Origin: Leptolyngbyaceae cyanobacterium MO_188.B28
GTDB lineage: Bacteria > Cyanobacteriota > Cyanobacteriia > Phormidesmidales > Phormidesmidaceae
Length of the DNA: 34,429 nucleotides
Direction: 5' to 3'
NCBI GenBank assembly: GCA_030065175.1
Contig: JASJDH010000036.1
Location: 1-34,429 of the forward strand
The translations under genes were made by a program, and so were the position numbers. Below the pieces are notes generated by a model. It was not told where the DNA came from and did not search any database. It saw only the letters and a list, made by a program, of their open reading frames with translations. This document shows, piece by piece, positions 1-8,774 of the stretch. The stretch's first letter is position 1, and every line of letters starts with the position of its first letter.

Positions 1-8
1 TGAGTTTA

Positions 9-386
9 ATGGGTTGGGGGCGAGGTCCAGGCACGATGATTTTCCCTGATTTACTTATTTACTTCCCTTATACCCTCATCCTTTTTTTACTGACACTTTA
101 TTTCTGCTGGCCTGCTCTAGGTATTGCCTCCGCGAGATTGGAAATCAAACCCTATGACAAAATGCGGTGGCTCTATGTAGATGAAGTTGACGTCTGTGCT
201 GATCAGCGCAAGAAAGGCGCTGGGAAGGCCATCATGCGGAAGCTCATTGAAATCGCGAGGGATACCGGTTGTGAAGAAGTCTGGCTCGGAACAGAGGTAG
301 ACAATCAAGCAGTCAATGCGCTGTACCGGTCGCTTGATCCAGATGATGTTGCACAAGTTATTGGTTATGCCTACAAGATGGATTAG
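9..386 (+). CDS. GNAT-family N-acetyltransferase, N-terminus doubtful
   Basis: Residues about 40-118 look like the C-terminal half of a GNAT acetyltransferase of the AAC(3)-I-like kind. A strand (LYVDEVDVCADQ) leads into the acetyl-CoA pyrophosphate loop QRKKGAGKA, then a helix, then VWLGTEVDNQAVNALYRSL, the usual 'A-x-x-L-Y' end of the fold. The family transfers acetyl from acetyl-CoA to an amine; the substrate here cannot be told. The first 37 or so residues are a hydrophobic run that does not resemble a GNAT N-terminus, and the expected first third of the domain is missing. The frame is open to the left edge of the window, so the start could lie outside. The gene may be a fusion, a truncation or a frameshifted remnant. 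The GNAT call is fairly sure; that the gene is functional is not. Confidence 0.6.
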   Translation: MGWGRGPGTMIFPDLLIYFPYTLILFLLTLYFCWPALGIASARLEIKPYDKMRWLYVDEVDVCADQRKKGAGKAIMRKLIEIARDTGCEEVWLGTEVDNQAVNALYRSLDPDDVAQVIGYAYKMD

Positions 387-667
387 TTGGTGATTCTAGC
401 GGATGAGGGCTATTTGTCGTATTTGCTACCGCCAGATGATTTGCCGAGTGGTGCGTTAGATGAAAACATTATTTCGGCGCCGTGGATATTATGCGTTTTT
501 TCGGTAGGTCCTCACGCTGCAATGATTGAGATTGGGGCTGCGGCGATAGAGGGGGAGATATTAGATTTAAATGATAGATTTGTATAACAATTCGATGTAA
601 ATTGGGCGCTGGAGACAGCGAGAGTAGGATTTTCAGCTTAGTAGTCCAGCATGGGAATGAAACTGCT

Positions 668-1066
668 ATGAGCCAACTCTTTCGATTCACAAGCGCGGTT
701 AGGCGAGATCCCGCTATCGAGGTTTGGATGCGTGAGCATCCGAGTGAATTGGGTGCGATCGCACAGCGTTGGTTTGAGGTTATGCGCGACTGTGGCGATG
801 ATATTCGAGAGTTATTGCATGACGGCCATCCGACCGTGTGTGTAGGTGATGCGGCATTCGCCTATGTCAATTCCTTTAAAGCTCATGTCAATGTCGGTTT
901 CTTTCGTGGCGCTGAAATTGCAGATCCGGAGGGACTGTTGGAAGGATCTGGCAAGTTTATGCGCCATGTGAAACTCAGGCCCGAACGCGACGTCGATGAT
1001 ACGGCTTTAAAGAAGCTAATCGAAACTGCATACAATGATATGAAGTGGCGCCGAAACGCTGAGTAG
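668..1066 (+). CDS. DUF1801-domain protein
   Basis: A 132-residue soluble protein with the DUF1801 (YdhG-like) pattern: an N-terminal helical part with RWFEVMRDCGDDIRELLHDG, then the beta-rich core CVGDAAFAYVNSFKAHVNVGFFRGAEI, the segment LLEGSGKFMRHVKL, and a C-terminal helix. The biochemical role of this family is not established. The reading frame stays open upstream to a TTG at 602, but I chose ATG 668 because it gives the usual family length and N-terminus; only a weak GGGA lies upstream. The gene is on the same strand as the GNAT gene, after about 280 bases with no convincing gene, so they need not be co-transcribed. It converges on the large minus-strand gene that ends at 1266. Confidence 0.7.
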   Translation: MSQLFRFTSAVRRDPAIEVWMREHPSELGAIAQRWFEVMRDCGDDIRELLHDGHPTVCVGDAAFAYVNSFKAHVNVGFFRGAEIADPEGLLEGSGKFMRHVKLRPERDVDDTALKKLIETAYNDMKWRRNAE

Positions 1067-1265
1067 TTCGTGCAGGCTGCGGGTTACGCAGGCAGAGCCT
1101 GGGAACCAGGGTTGAAGAGAGTCGGTTAACGCTTCGGTGGACCTACCAAGGTGACCGTCCCAGGTTTATTTGCGGAGGCTGTCGCCAATCTCATTGGAAC
1201 AGGTCTGGACTCCCGAGGGTGCGCCCGATGAAAACCCTTCCACCAGTTCTGACAGCTGGGAGTGC

Positions 1266-4200
1266 TCACGCAGGGACCCACACGACCCGAAAGCCCAGGA
1301 CGGGAAAACGATTTTCTGGAGGGTAGCGCTTGCGATAGGCAGAACGGGAATCATCGGGAGGAAGGCTCCACGACCCGCCCCTAACAATATGGGAAGATTC
1401 ATTTGTTTCGGTTAACCAGGCGCTGCCGTCGTTAGGAGCATTACCATAGTCATCATGCCAAAGATCTTGGCACCATTCCCATGTATTACCATGCATATCG
1501 TATAAACCAAATCGATTCGGCGAAAAAGTTCCCACTGAGGTGGTTTGTTCTCGATAGACCCCGTGAAGCCCCGAACCATACGCTCCGCTATAGAAGATCT
1601 GACCACCATAATCCCAATCAGTCCCCCGATAGTTAGCCAAGTCGGTGGTGATGGTGGCCCCAAAGTGAAACGGCGTAGTGGTTCCGGCTCGACAGGCGTA
1701 TTCCCACTCTGCCTCCGTGGGCAATCGAAAGGGCTGCCCCAACCGTTGCGACAACCGCTCACAAAACGCCGTTGCATTTTGCCAACTCACCGTTTCCACT
1801 GGACGGTTGGAGCCATCCACGCGAAAGTTTGAAGGATTGTGCTGCATCACCGCCTGGTATTGAGCCTGAGTCACCGGAACCCGCCCCATCCAAAAAGAGG
1901 GAACTGTCACTTCGTGTTGAGGACGTTCGTTATCTTCGCCTTCTCCTTCGGGAGAGCCCATGAGGAAAGTTCCGCCTGGAATACTGACTATTTCCAAAGA
2001 CACTCCCTCCACCAGTTCAAAGACTTTCGTTGGGGGAAGGTCGACTAGCTCAATCCTGTGGATATTCCGGGAATCAATCTGCACCACCAACAGTTTTTTC
2101 ATCAGACCCAATTGTCGCAATCCCTGACCAGCCTGCACCCGCACCACCCCCACCTCGGTCGTGTCTTCAAAATACTGCTGTAAGAGACGCTTCAACTCGT
2201 TAGAGTCAGAGTCCACTTGCAACAACCCTTTGATAGTTGCCACTCGTACCTTTGAAGCATCCTCACGATCCGCTAAGGTCTGTTTCAACAACGCTATTAA
2301 AGCGGCCTTGTCGGTCTGAATCTTCAACAACGCCTCAATCGCCTCCGCGCGAAGATCAGCGGCCTTTTGCTGGGCGGTCAACACCTTAGTTAAATCCGGA
2401 ATGGCGCGGCGGGCGTATGGCCCCTCTTCCCGCAAATTGCGGATGGCTTTCCCGAGATATTTGGGGTCCGCATCGTAGAGATCGTCAATCAGCTTATTGA
2501 TGCGCTGACGGCGGCGGGCCTGTTCCAGTTCCTCTGCGTCCAGGTTCGCTCGCTTATTCAACTGCTCCAACACCTCATCCGGCAAGCTGCGGACTTGCTC
2601 GCAACAGTTGCGCACCGCCAACAAAAAGCCGCGAATATTGGGCAATTCATTCCCATAGGCGTCCACAGTATTGAAGAAGACTCGCCAACGTTGTTCAGCA
2701 TTATCTGCTTGGCAGTCTTCCACTAAATATTGCGCCGCCAGATATTCCGCCACCGGGTCCAGAATGATACGCAAGCGATCGCCAGATTTCGACACCTGCA
2801 CCAACCGCAAGGTTTTGTCCAAATAGGTCAACCGGGCTTGGGCGTCGACTTTTGGATCGTCTGCTTCGCTAATGTGGGCAAGGGCGTTGAGGACAGTTTC
2901 ATACCCCACATCGGTGGGGCGATAGGTTTCCTTCAAACATTCCCAGGCGACAATCTTGGCGTCTCGTTGAATCGCACGATCGTCCCGCCGCAGGGTATTA
3001 TCCACCTGTTCTTCACGATTCAGCCAAACGAGATAGCGCAACATCAGGTCAGGGATATTATCCGGCAATTGGGCTGTCTTCAGCCCAATTGCCTCGATCA
3101 CCTGATCCACATATAGCCGCACCAACAACGCCGTCGCCTGTTGCAAAGTGGCGGCCATCATGCTGGATAGGCGGGTGCAGGTACGGTAAAATTCAGCGTC
3201 ATCCTCAAAAATCTTGTCTTTGCCCTGGGCTTCCAAATAGGGTTGGATAAAAGTGGATAGCCTCGCCCCCTCGATTTTCTGAGGTTCTAGAAAAGTCTTG
3301 TCAGACAGACTTAAATCCCGCGTTTTCAGGCGGGAGGTGATGATCAAGGCATTGATGGAGGTGGTCTCCAGGGTTTGTTTCATCTCGGCGTAGGTGTCGT
3401 CGCCCATTTCTGAAACATGGTCCAAAATCACCAGCACCCGCCGCCGTCGTAACAACGCCGTCATCAATTCTTCTTTGATAAAGCCGCCGTCTGGGTTGCG
3501 GGGCAACTGCTCCCGGATTTCCGTCAGCAACGCGGTTCCCGTCAGTTCCTGCTCAATCAGCACCGGCAACATCCGATGGCTGCATATTTTGGGAATGTCT
3601 CGCTTTGGGGGGTTTCTCCTGCGGGTTTTTCTCCTGCGAGTATCTGGCTTTTGGGAATTGGAGGCTGCGATCGCTCCCAAAGAATCCATCTCCACCAGCC
3701 CCAATCCCCACCGGGCGATCTGACAGGCCAGACTAGTCTTCCCCACCCCGCCCTCCCCCACAATCATCAGACAAGCGGGAGGCTGGTTGAAAATAGGCGT
3801 CAATTGGTCAGGGGTGAGCTGATCAATGAGCTGGGAAGCTAGCTTTAGCTGGATGGGGATATGAATTTTCCGGTCTGCAACGGTGGGGCGCTGCAAAAAA
3901 CGTTGCTGCGCGTGAGCTTGGTGATCCGCGACCCAGCGATCCAGCACCCGTGGCCGGTATTTGAGCCAAAGGAGGACGCCTAAGGGCAGTTCAACCTGGG
4001 TATTGGGCACAGTGAACTTGCCCGGCAGTTTCAATAACCATCGGGGAGTTAGCCACAGCACCGCTAGATAGACCAGCCCCAGAGCAAGACTCGTCCCTAA
4101 GGCGACGACCCATTCCGGATTGCCTTGCAGGACAGCGTAAAGCTGCTCTTGGAAATTGGCGGTTGGGGGTTGCTCTAATTCCCTCAAGACCAGCGCTGCT

Positions 4201-4685
4201 CGCCGCTGCACCAGCGGATCTTCCTGGGGGGCTACTCTGCGTTCGGTTAGGCGTTGGACAATGGTTAGGGTTGTGGCGTCGTGGGTTTGAGCGATCGCAC
4301 CCAACGCCTCCACCATCAGCGCCCGGCTCTCCGGGGCTATAGTTGCGTCAGATATCCGCTGCGTCAGGTCAGGAACAGCCTCTGGACCGATGGCGATAAG
4401 GGTATCTATAGTAGCTAATTGAGCTGAAATTGATTGGGTTTGGCCGAGTTCATCCAGCAGTGCAGGGACAGCAGCGTCGCCGCATTCCGTTAAGGTTGCG
4501 ATCGCCTGCGCCTGATCCGCCCTAACGGAATCCAATCGCGCTAGTTGCCGCCCTATCAACTGAGCATCGCAAGTCTGCGCTCCAGCCGCTCCAGAAAAAA
4601 ATGGCAAGCAGCAACAGGCCCATAGTCCAATTCTGAAAATTCTACGTCTTGTATGGGTGGGGGAGGCTAACAGCTTAAACACCAC
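1266..4685 (-). CDS. HEAT-repeat / P-loop NTPase / FGE-sulfatase-like multidomain protein
   Basis: A 1139-residue protein. Residues 1-36 form a signal-anchor or signal peptide ending in a small-residue AGA site. HEAT-like helical repeats follow (about 60-160), then a transmembrane helix (about 191-212, ALGTSLALGLVYLAVLW). A STAND/NACHT-like NTPase comes next, with Walker A GEGGVGKT at 310-317 (K316) and a Walker B-like VLVILDHVSEM with D422. A helical region with more HEAT units follows (about 690-860). From about 890 to the end is an FGE-sulfatase (SUMF1/PvdO/EgtB-type) domain with IPGGTFLMGSP, RLPTEAEWEYACRAG, GLYDMHGNTWEWC and RGGSW. The cysteines that make formylglycine in true FGEs have no obvious counterpart in the C-terminal RGGSW region, so the domain is more likely a binding fold or another enzyme. 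It lies divergently from a Ser/Thr kinase gene. I infer a signalling or NLR-like role; the trigger and output are unknown. Confidence 0.85.
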   Translation of the reverse strand: MVFKLLASPTHTRRRIFRIGLWACCCLPFFSGAAGAQTCDAQLIGRQLARLDSVRADQAQAIATLTECGDAAVPALLDELGQTQSISAQLATIDTLIAIGPEAVPDLTQRISDATIAPESRALMVEALGAIAQTHDATTLTIVQRLTERRVAPQEDPLVQRRAALVLRELEQPPTANFQEQLYAVLQGNPEWVVALGTSLALGLVYLAVLWLTPRWLLKLPGKFTVPNTQVELPLGVLLWLKYRPRVLDRWVADHQAHAQQRFLQRPTVADRKIHIPIQLKLASQLIDQLTPDQLTPIFNQPPACLMIVGEGGVGKTSLACQIARWGLGLVEMDSLGAIAASNSQKPDTRRRKTRRRNPPKRDIPKICSHRMLPVLIEQELTGTALLTEIREQLPRNPDGGFIKEELMTALLRRRRVLVILDHVSEMGDDTYAEMKQTLETTSINALIITSRLKTRDLSLSDKTFLEPQKIEGARLSTFIQPYLEAQGKDKIFEDDAEFYRTCTRLSSMMAATLQQATALLVRLYVDQVIEAIGLKTAQLPDNIPDLMLRYLVWLNREEQVDNTLRRDDRAIQRDAKIVAWECLKETYRPTDVGYETVLNALAHISEADDPKVDAQARLTYLDKTLRLVQVSKSGDRLRIILDPVAEYLAAQYLVEDCQADNAEQRWRVFFNTVDAYGNELPNIRGFLLAVRNCCEQVRSLPDEVLEQLNKRANLDAEELEQARRRQRINKLIDDLYDADPKYLGKAIRNLREEGPYARRAIPDLTKVLTAQQKAADLRAEAIEALLKIQTDKAALIALLKQTLADREDASKVRVATIKGLLQVDSDSNELKRLLQQYFEDTTEVGVVRVQAGQGLRQLGLMKKLLVVQIDSRNIHRIELVDLPPTKVFELVEGVSLEIVSIPGGTFLMGSPEGEGEDNERPQHEVTVPSFWMGRVPVTQAQYQAVMQHNPSNFRVDGSNRPVETVSWQNATAFCERLSQRLGQPFRLPTEAEWEYACRAGTTTPFHFGATITTDLANYRGTDWDYGGQIFYSGAYGSGLHGVYREQTTSVGTFSPNRFGLYDMHGNTWEWCQDLWHDDYGNAPNDGSAWLTETNESSHIVRGGSWSLPPDDSRSAYRKRYPPENRFPVLGFRVVWVPA

Positions 4686-4930
4686 TATGGCAGTTACGAC
4701 GGAAGGTCAAAGCTCATACAAGAATAACTTCAGGGGAACATACAATTGCTAAACGATTCATAAAAGATTTATGCCTGCCTAAATGTATGACAAAAAAGGG
4801 AAATTAAAAATTTCTAAGCCCCTCAGCCTGCTAAAAAACTGTCATAGGCCCCCAACTCCTTAAGATACCCCCATGTAAATATCAAGTATCTAGATGAAAT
4901 CGTTCCTGAGCCAATTACCGTTGTGATCAC
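4686..4930. promoter_or_regulatory. Divergent intergenic region between HEAT-NTPase-FGE gene and kinase gene
   Basis: These 245 bases separate two genes transcribed away from each other, so both promoters should lie here. The stretch is AT-rich, with A-runs near 4791-4810. I see no promoter that stands out, and no clear Shine-Dalgarno before the kinase ATG at 4931. A 10-bp palindrome TGTGATCACA (4922-4931) overlaps that start codon. Its meaning is unclear. Confidence 0.4.
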
Positions 4931-6847
4931 ATGAAACCTCTGGACTTCAACCTGTCAGGCTTCTCTCAATCCGTTAGCGACGCGCCCGCCCTCCTCGGCG
5001 GACGCTATAAAGTTATTGACCACTTGGGATCTGGGGGGTTTGGACAAACGTTTTTGGCTGAGGACCTCCATTTGCCCAACCATCCCCGGTGTGTGGTAAA
5101 GCAACTCAACCCTCAAATTTCCGATGAAGCTGGGCTGAAAATCGCTCACCGGCTATTTGAGACGGAGGCCAAAGTTCTCTACAAATTGGGCGATCACAAT
5201 CAAATCCCTCAGCTCCTGGCGCACTTCCAAGAAAGCCAGGAGTTCTATCTGGCCCAAGAACTGATCGAGGGCAATTCTTTATCTGATGAGTTAGAAACCA
5301 ACAAAGTTTGGCCTCAAGCGAAGGCGGCGGCGCTGCTGCATGATGTCTTGACTGTCCTGGCGTTTGTGCATGATCAGAAAGTTATTCATCGCGATATCAA
5401 ACCCTCAAATTTGATTCGCCGCCATCGGGATGGACGGATAGTTTTGATCGACTTTGGGGCGGTTAAACAGGTCAGCACCCAAATGGCGACCTCTCCAGGG
5501 GCCACCAACTTAACGGTCTCGATTGGCACCAAGGGCTATATGCCTAACGAGCAGCTTGGCGGCAATCCTCGCTTCTCTAGCGATCTCTACGCCTTGGGGA
5601 TGATCTGCATCCAAGCGCTTACCGGGATGCCCCCTCAATACCTGGATGAAGATCCCCACACCGGTGAAGCGATTTGGCGCGATCTGGCCCCAGATTTGGA
5701 TCCAACTCTGGCCGATATTATCGACGGCATGGTGCGCTATGACTATCGGGAACGCTACTCCAACGCGTCGCTCCCCCTGCAGCATCTGAGTCGGTTACCG
5801 GCGAAACTGCAGCAAGCAGCCCAAGCCTTCCAACAACCCATCCCCCCCGGAACTGACCCTGCAGCGACCAATAAATCCTTCTTTTCGGCCTTTTCATTGG
5901 TGGGTAAATCCATCCGATCTAAGCAGCGTCAGGCATCCGCTCCGGCGCCATCACGAGGGGGCCAGGAGAGTTTTTCCGCCAGCGCCGCCCAATCCCGCTT
6001 TCCCTTAACTAATGGGCAATCCCGTCAGTCAGGAACCCGAGGCTTAATTCTCCTGGCCAGCTTAGCGGCGGTCTTGGGGGTCACTGGGTTGGGCAGCAGA
6101 ACGATTTTGCCGTCCCTCCTGGCCAAGCAAACGACGGTAAATCCAGAGGCGACTGGGGTCGCCGATGCGTCTAGTCCGTTTTCGACCCGGGTGTTTGCCA
6201 ATTCGGGCAGGCTTGTGTCTATTGCGACTCTCAATAGTCAGGCCAATGCGCTGCAGGCCACTCAACATTATCCTGAGGCCCTGAAGCTCTATGACCAAGT
6301 CGCCCAGCTGATTCCCCAGGATGAGGGGGTGCAGGTGAATCGGTGTGCGGTGGCTAATCAAGCGGGCGCCTATGATCAAGCGATCGCAGCCTGTGACGAA
6401 GCGAACGCCATCAATCCCAATAATCCCCAAGTGGCCTGGAACAAAGGCTACGCCTTGGAGCAACAAAACAAGCCTGAGGAAGCGCTGGTGTTATTCGACC
6501 GGGCGATCGAAATCGCCCCTGATTTCGCTGACGCCTGGAATAGTAAGGGAACGGTGTTGCAGAAGTTGGATAGGCTCAATGATGCGATTAACGCTTATGA
6601 TGAAGCGATCGCGTTAGACCCCGCTCTCACTGAAGCCCAAACTAACCGAGAAACCGTCGTAGTCAGGCAGAACCAGGAAGCGGAGGTGGCTCGCCAGGTC
6701 GCTGCCGCCGCCGCTCGCCGGGCAGCGGCGTCCTCTCAACCAGTGGCGGCAGCGTTAGAAATTCAGCGAGATGTTCAACGCAATAATGTTGATGTGGATA
6801 CTGTTCGCAGCGGCATCAATATTATCCGAAGACAGATTGGCCGATAA
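4931..6847 (+). CDS. Membrane-anchored Ser/Thr protein kinase with C-terminal TPRs
   Basis: A 638-residue Hanks-type kinase of the cyanobacterial Pkn/Spk kind. The kinase domain spans about 25-290: glycine loop LGSGGFGQTF (32-41), ATP-binding K57, catalytic HRDIKPSN (153-160, D155), Mg-binding DFG (174-176), and activation segment SIGTKGYMPNEQ. All catalytic residues are present, so it should phosphorylate Ser/Thr on partner proteins. A low-complexity linker (about 300-365) leads to one transmembrane helix (about 368-390). Three or four TPR units follow (about 430-590), with typical spacing such as AWNKGYALEQQNKPEEALVLFDRAIEIAP. An Ala/Arg-rich tail ends the protein. The kinase is predicted cytoplasmic, with the TPRs across the membrane. 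It lies head to head with the HEAT-NTPase-FGE gene, which is a candidate partner by position only. Confidence 0.92.
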   Translation: MKPLDFNLSGFSQSVSDAPALLGGRYKVIDHLGSGGFGQTFLAEDLHLPNHPRCVVKQLNPQISDEAGLKIAHRLFETEAKVLYKLGDHNQIPQLLAHFQESQEFYLAQELIEGNSLSDELETNKVWPQAKAAALLHDVLTVLAFVHDQKVIHRDIKPSNLIRRHRDGRIVLIDFGAVKQVSTQMATSPGATNLTVSIGTKGYMPNEQLGGNPRFSSDLYALGMICIQALTGMPPQYLDEDPHTGEAIWRDLAPDLDPTLADIIDGMVRYDYRERYSNASLPLQHLSRLPAKLQQAAQAFQQPIPPGTDPAATNKSFFSAFSLVGKSIRSKQRQASAPAPSRGGQESFSASAAQSRFPLTNGQSRQSGTRGLILLASLAAVLGVTGLGSRTILPSLLAKQTTVNPEATGVADASSPFSTRVFANSGRLVSIATLNSQANALQATQHYPEALKLYDQVAQLIPQDEGVQVNRCAVANQAGAYDQAIAACDEANAINPNNPQVAWNKGYALEQQNKPEEALVLFDRAIEIAPDFADAWNSKGTVLQKLDRLNDAINAYDEAIALDPALTEAQTNRETVVVRQNQEAEVARQVAAAAARRAAASSQPVAAALEIQRDVQRNNVDVDTVRSGINIIRRQIGR

Positions 6848-6856
6848 CTTCTTTGT

Positions 6857-6891
6857 CTCCTCGTTCCCAGGCAGAACCCGTGTTCGAGGAG
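6857..6891. terminator. Hairpin just after the kinase gene
   Basis: A perfect 7-bp inverted repeat, CTCCTCG / CGAGGAG, lies about ten bases after the kinase stop. The loop holds TTCCCAGGCAGAACCC, which resembles the repeat near 1086-1105. There is no T-run after it, so a Rho-independent terminator is possible but unproven. Confidence 0.35.
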
Positions 6892-7030
6892 CTGGTTGAC
6901 TGACAAAAGTTTCAGGTAAATCGATAAACCGCTTGATTATCAGGACTTTCAGTCTAGTTGATCAGCATAATGGCAGTCGTGACTTTGAGCCTCTTTGAGG
7001 GGGAAATCTGAGTCGATTTCCAATATGAAA

Positions 7031-7095
7031 GGGGAGATGGCATGCTGATGTCAGATACCACTCATAACATCGGTGTGTCATGCCAAAATCTCCCC
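7031..7095. repeat. Long imperfect palindrome
   Basis: Arms GGGGAGAT-GGCATG (7031-7044) and CATGCC-aaa-ATCTCCCC (7079-7095) pair over 14 bases. A further inner pair, GATGT/ACATC, extends the stem. The region from 6848 to 7200 holds no gene that I can see; it is a set of palindromes between the kinase and the IS4 element. Confidence 0.55.
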
Positions 7096-7200
7096 CCCTC
7101 TACAATGCCTTGATGACTTGGATGGGTCCACCCCTGATTGACTGACAAAACTTTTTTGTGGATGCCTGGAAAGCCCTCACTCTAGCCCTCTCCCGAGGGG

Positions 7201-8680
7201 CTACCGTGTACACACAAGTCGGTTGTACAGTAGGGGAGCGGAATTTGAGCAAGGTGCAAGCTGTGGATAACCCAATTCTGATTCATGCTGAACTGGTCAA
7301 GGGGCAAGCGTTTGGAGACCCTCGACTAGTAAAAAGGGCTCCTCGTTGTATGAGTCTATCAGGGAGCATCAATCGGTAAACATTCGGCAAATTAGCCAAA
7401 ATCGCGCAGAACAAGTCGCCTACTATCGCTACTTGGAAAATGAGAATGTGACCCTATCAGAATTAGTGCGTAGTGTATCAGACCACTGCCAGCAGCAAGT
7501 ATCGGGAGGTCATGTCCTAGCAATCAGTGACAGTAGTGAAGTTAACTTGCAGGCTCATAGGGGACGCCTGAAAAAGAAGGGGTTAGGGGTAGTCGGCAAT
7601 AATAAAGACATTGGCTTTTTTATTCATCCGACCCTAGTGCTCAATGCAGAAACCGGCTTTCCTCTAGGATTGAGCAGCATTCAGATCTGGACTCGACCCT
7701 TGAATCATGCCAATAAAGAGGAGCGGAACTATAAAAAGTTGCCGATTGAAGCCAAGGAGTCCTATAAGTGGATAGCCTCTGCAGAACGCAGTGAAGGCTG
7801 CTTAAGGGAAGCGAAAAAGGTGACGCACATTGGGGATAGAGAATCGGACATATTTGAAGAATGGGCTATTGTTCCTGACCGACAAAATCATTTGCTGGTG
7901 CGGGTTTGTCGGGACCGACGGTTAGCGGGAAAGGAGCAATCGCTCTTTAGCTACCTGAGCGCTCAACCTTGTGAGGGCATTTACACTCTGCAGGTGGAGG
8001 CTGACCCACGCATTGGCCGCATTGCCCGGGAAGCTTTGATGACAGTGCGATTCGCCCAAGTAAAAATTCAACGTCCAGATCGGTTGAGCTTAACGGACTA
8101 TCCGCCCAGTATCACCCTCTATGCCGTTGAGGCCAAGGAGGTCAACCCACCGATGGGGCAATCCCCCATCCATTGGCGGTTACTGACCACCCATCCAGTG
8201 GTGTGCCTGGAACAAGCTCTCCAAGTGATTCAATGGTATTGTTGGCGCTGGCGAATTGAGCAACTCTTCGCCACGCTCAAGCGAGTGGGGTTGAATATTG
8301 AAGCCACCCAATTGGAATCAATTGTAGGAATTCAAAGACTCACCGTCTTAGCCTTGTCAGTGGCGGTACGGATTCTGCAGATGGTGGAAGGTCGAGAGAA
8401 GTCTGACTTGCCTGCTTCCCTTACCTTTTCTGAGCAGCAACAGCAATGTTTGGCAGAGATGTCGCCCAGCCTGCAAGGGCGGACGCCAAAACAGCAAAAT
8501 CCTTATCCTCCTTCCTCTCTAGCCTGGGCGACTTGGCTTATTGCCCGCCTGGGTGGATGGTCCGGTTATCGCTCTCAACGGCCTCCTGGAATGCCCACAC
8601 TTGTGCATGGGCTCCGTAAGTTTGAGTCTATCTTCTTGGGATGGAAACTAGCTCAACCTTGACTTGTGTGTACACGGTAG
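7201..8680 (+). mobile_element. IS4-family insertion sequence
   Basis: A complete element of 1480 bp. The left end CTACCGTGTACACACAAGTC (7201-7220) and the right end (8661-8680) are perfect inverted repeats of 20 bases. The 9-base sequence CCCGAGGGG flanks it on both sides (7192-7200 and 8681-8689) as a perfect target duplication, the size expected for IS4. It carries one transposase gene, whose stop codon overlaps the right repeat. Intact ends and duplication suggest a recent insertion, here into a palindromic repeat rather than a gene. Confidence 0.93.
7254..8662 (+). pseudogene. IS4-family transposase with an N-terminal frameshift
   Basis: The main frame from 7346 encodes the DDE catalytic core: D62 (AISDSSEVN), D164 (HIGDRESDIFE) and E305. 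E305 lies in YCWRWRIEQLFATLK, a perfect Y-(2)-R-(3)-E-(6)-K signature of IS4. The expected N-terminal segment sits in the neighbouring frame upstream (NPILIHAELVKGQAFGDPRLVKR, from GTG 7254 or TTG 7245). The two frames join by a -1 shift in the run AAAAAGGG at 7331-7338. The zero-frame codons there (GTA AAA AGG) are not the standard A-AAA-AAG slippery site, so a one-base indel is more likely than programmed frameshifting. Translation from TTG 7346 would give 438 residues without the complete N-terminal domain. The element may need a transposase supplied elsewhere. Confidence 0.8.
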
Positions 8681-8774
8681 CCCGAGGGGAGAGGGAACAA
8701 GAGAGTGGATCGGCTCCCCTCGCCCTCTGGGAGAGGGGTTGGGGGTGAGGGCTCTAGACTATTGTCAGTCAACC

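Larger units (their letters stand above)
7136..8774. repeat. MITE-like palindromic repeat, split by an IS element
   Basis: With the insertion at 7201-8680 and one target copy removed, the flanks join into an element of about 150 bp. Its outer ends are GATTGACTGACAA (7136-7148) and, inverted, TTGTCAGTCAACC (8762-8774). Inside is an imperfect palindrome whose arms begin AGCCCTCACTC (left) and end GTGAGGGCT (right). A further direct copy, GGTTGACTGACAAAA, lies at 6894-6908. It codes for nothing visible. Small non-autonomous repeats like this are common in cyanobacteria. I could not find a target duplication for this outer element. Confidence 0.5.

Noticed and set aside
387-587. Open frame of 66 codons from TTG right after the GNAT gene
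   Set aside because: No recognisable domain, an unusual start and no ribosome site. Its protein shows no family-like pattern.
1067-1265. Template repeat for diversity-generating mutagenesis downstream of the FGE domain
   Set aside because: I saw no near-copy of the gene's 3' end here and no reverse transcriptase anywhere in the window.
4922-4931. TGTGATCACA as a CRP-type binding site before the kinase
   Set aside because: It lacks the spacer between the half-sites and overlaps the start codon, so it does not fit a CRP site.
7331-7338. Programmed -1 frameshift site in the IS4 transposase
   Set aside because: The zero-frame codons are GTA AAA AGG, not A-AAA-AAG, and IS4 transposases normally use one frame. 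An indel is simpler.
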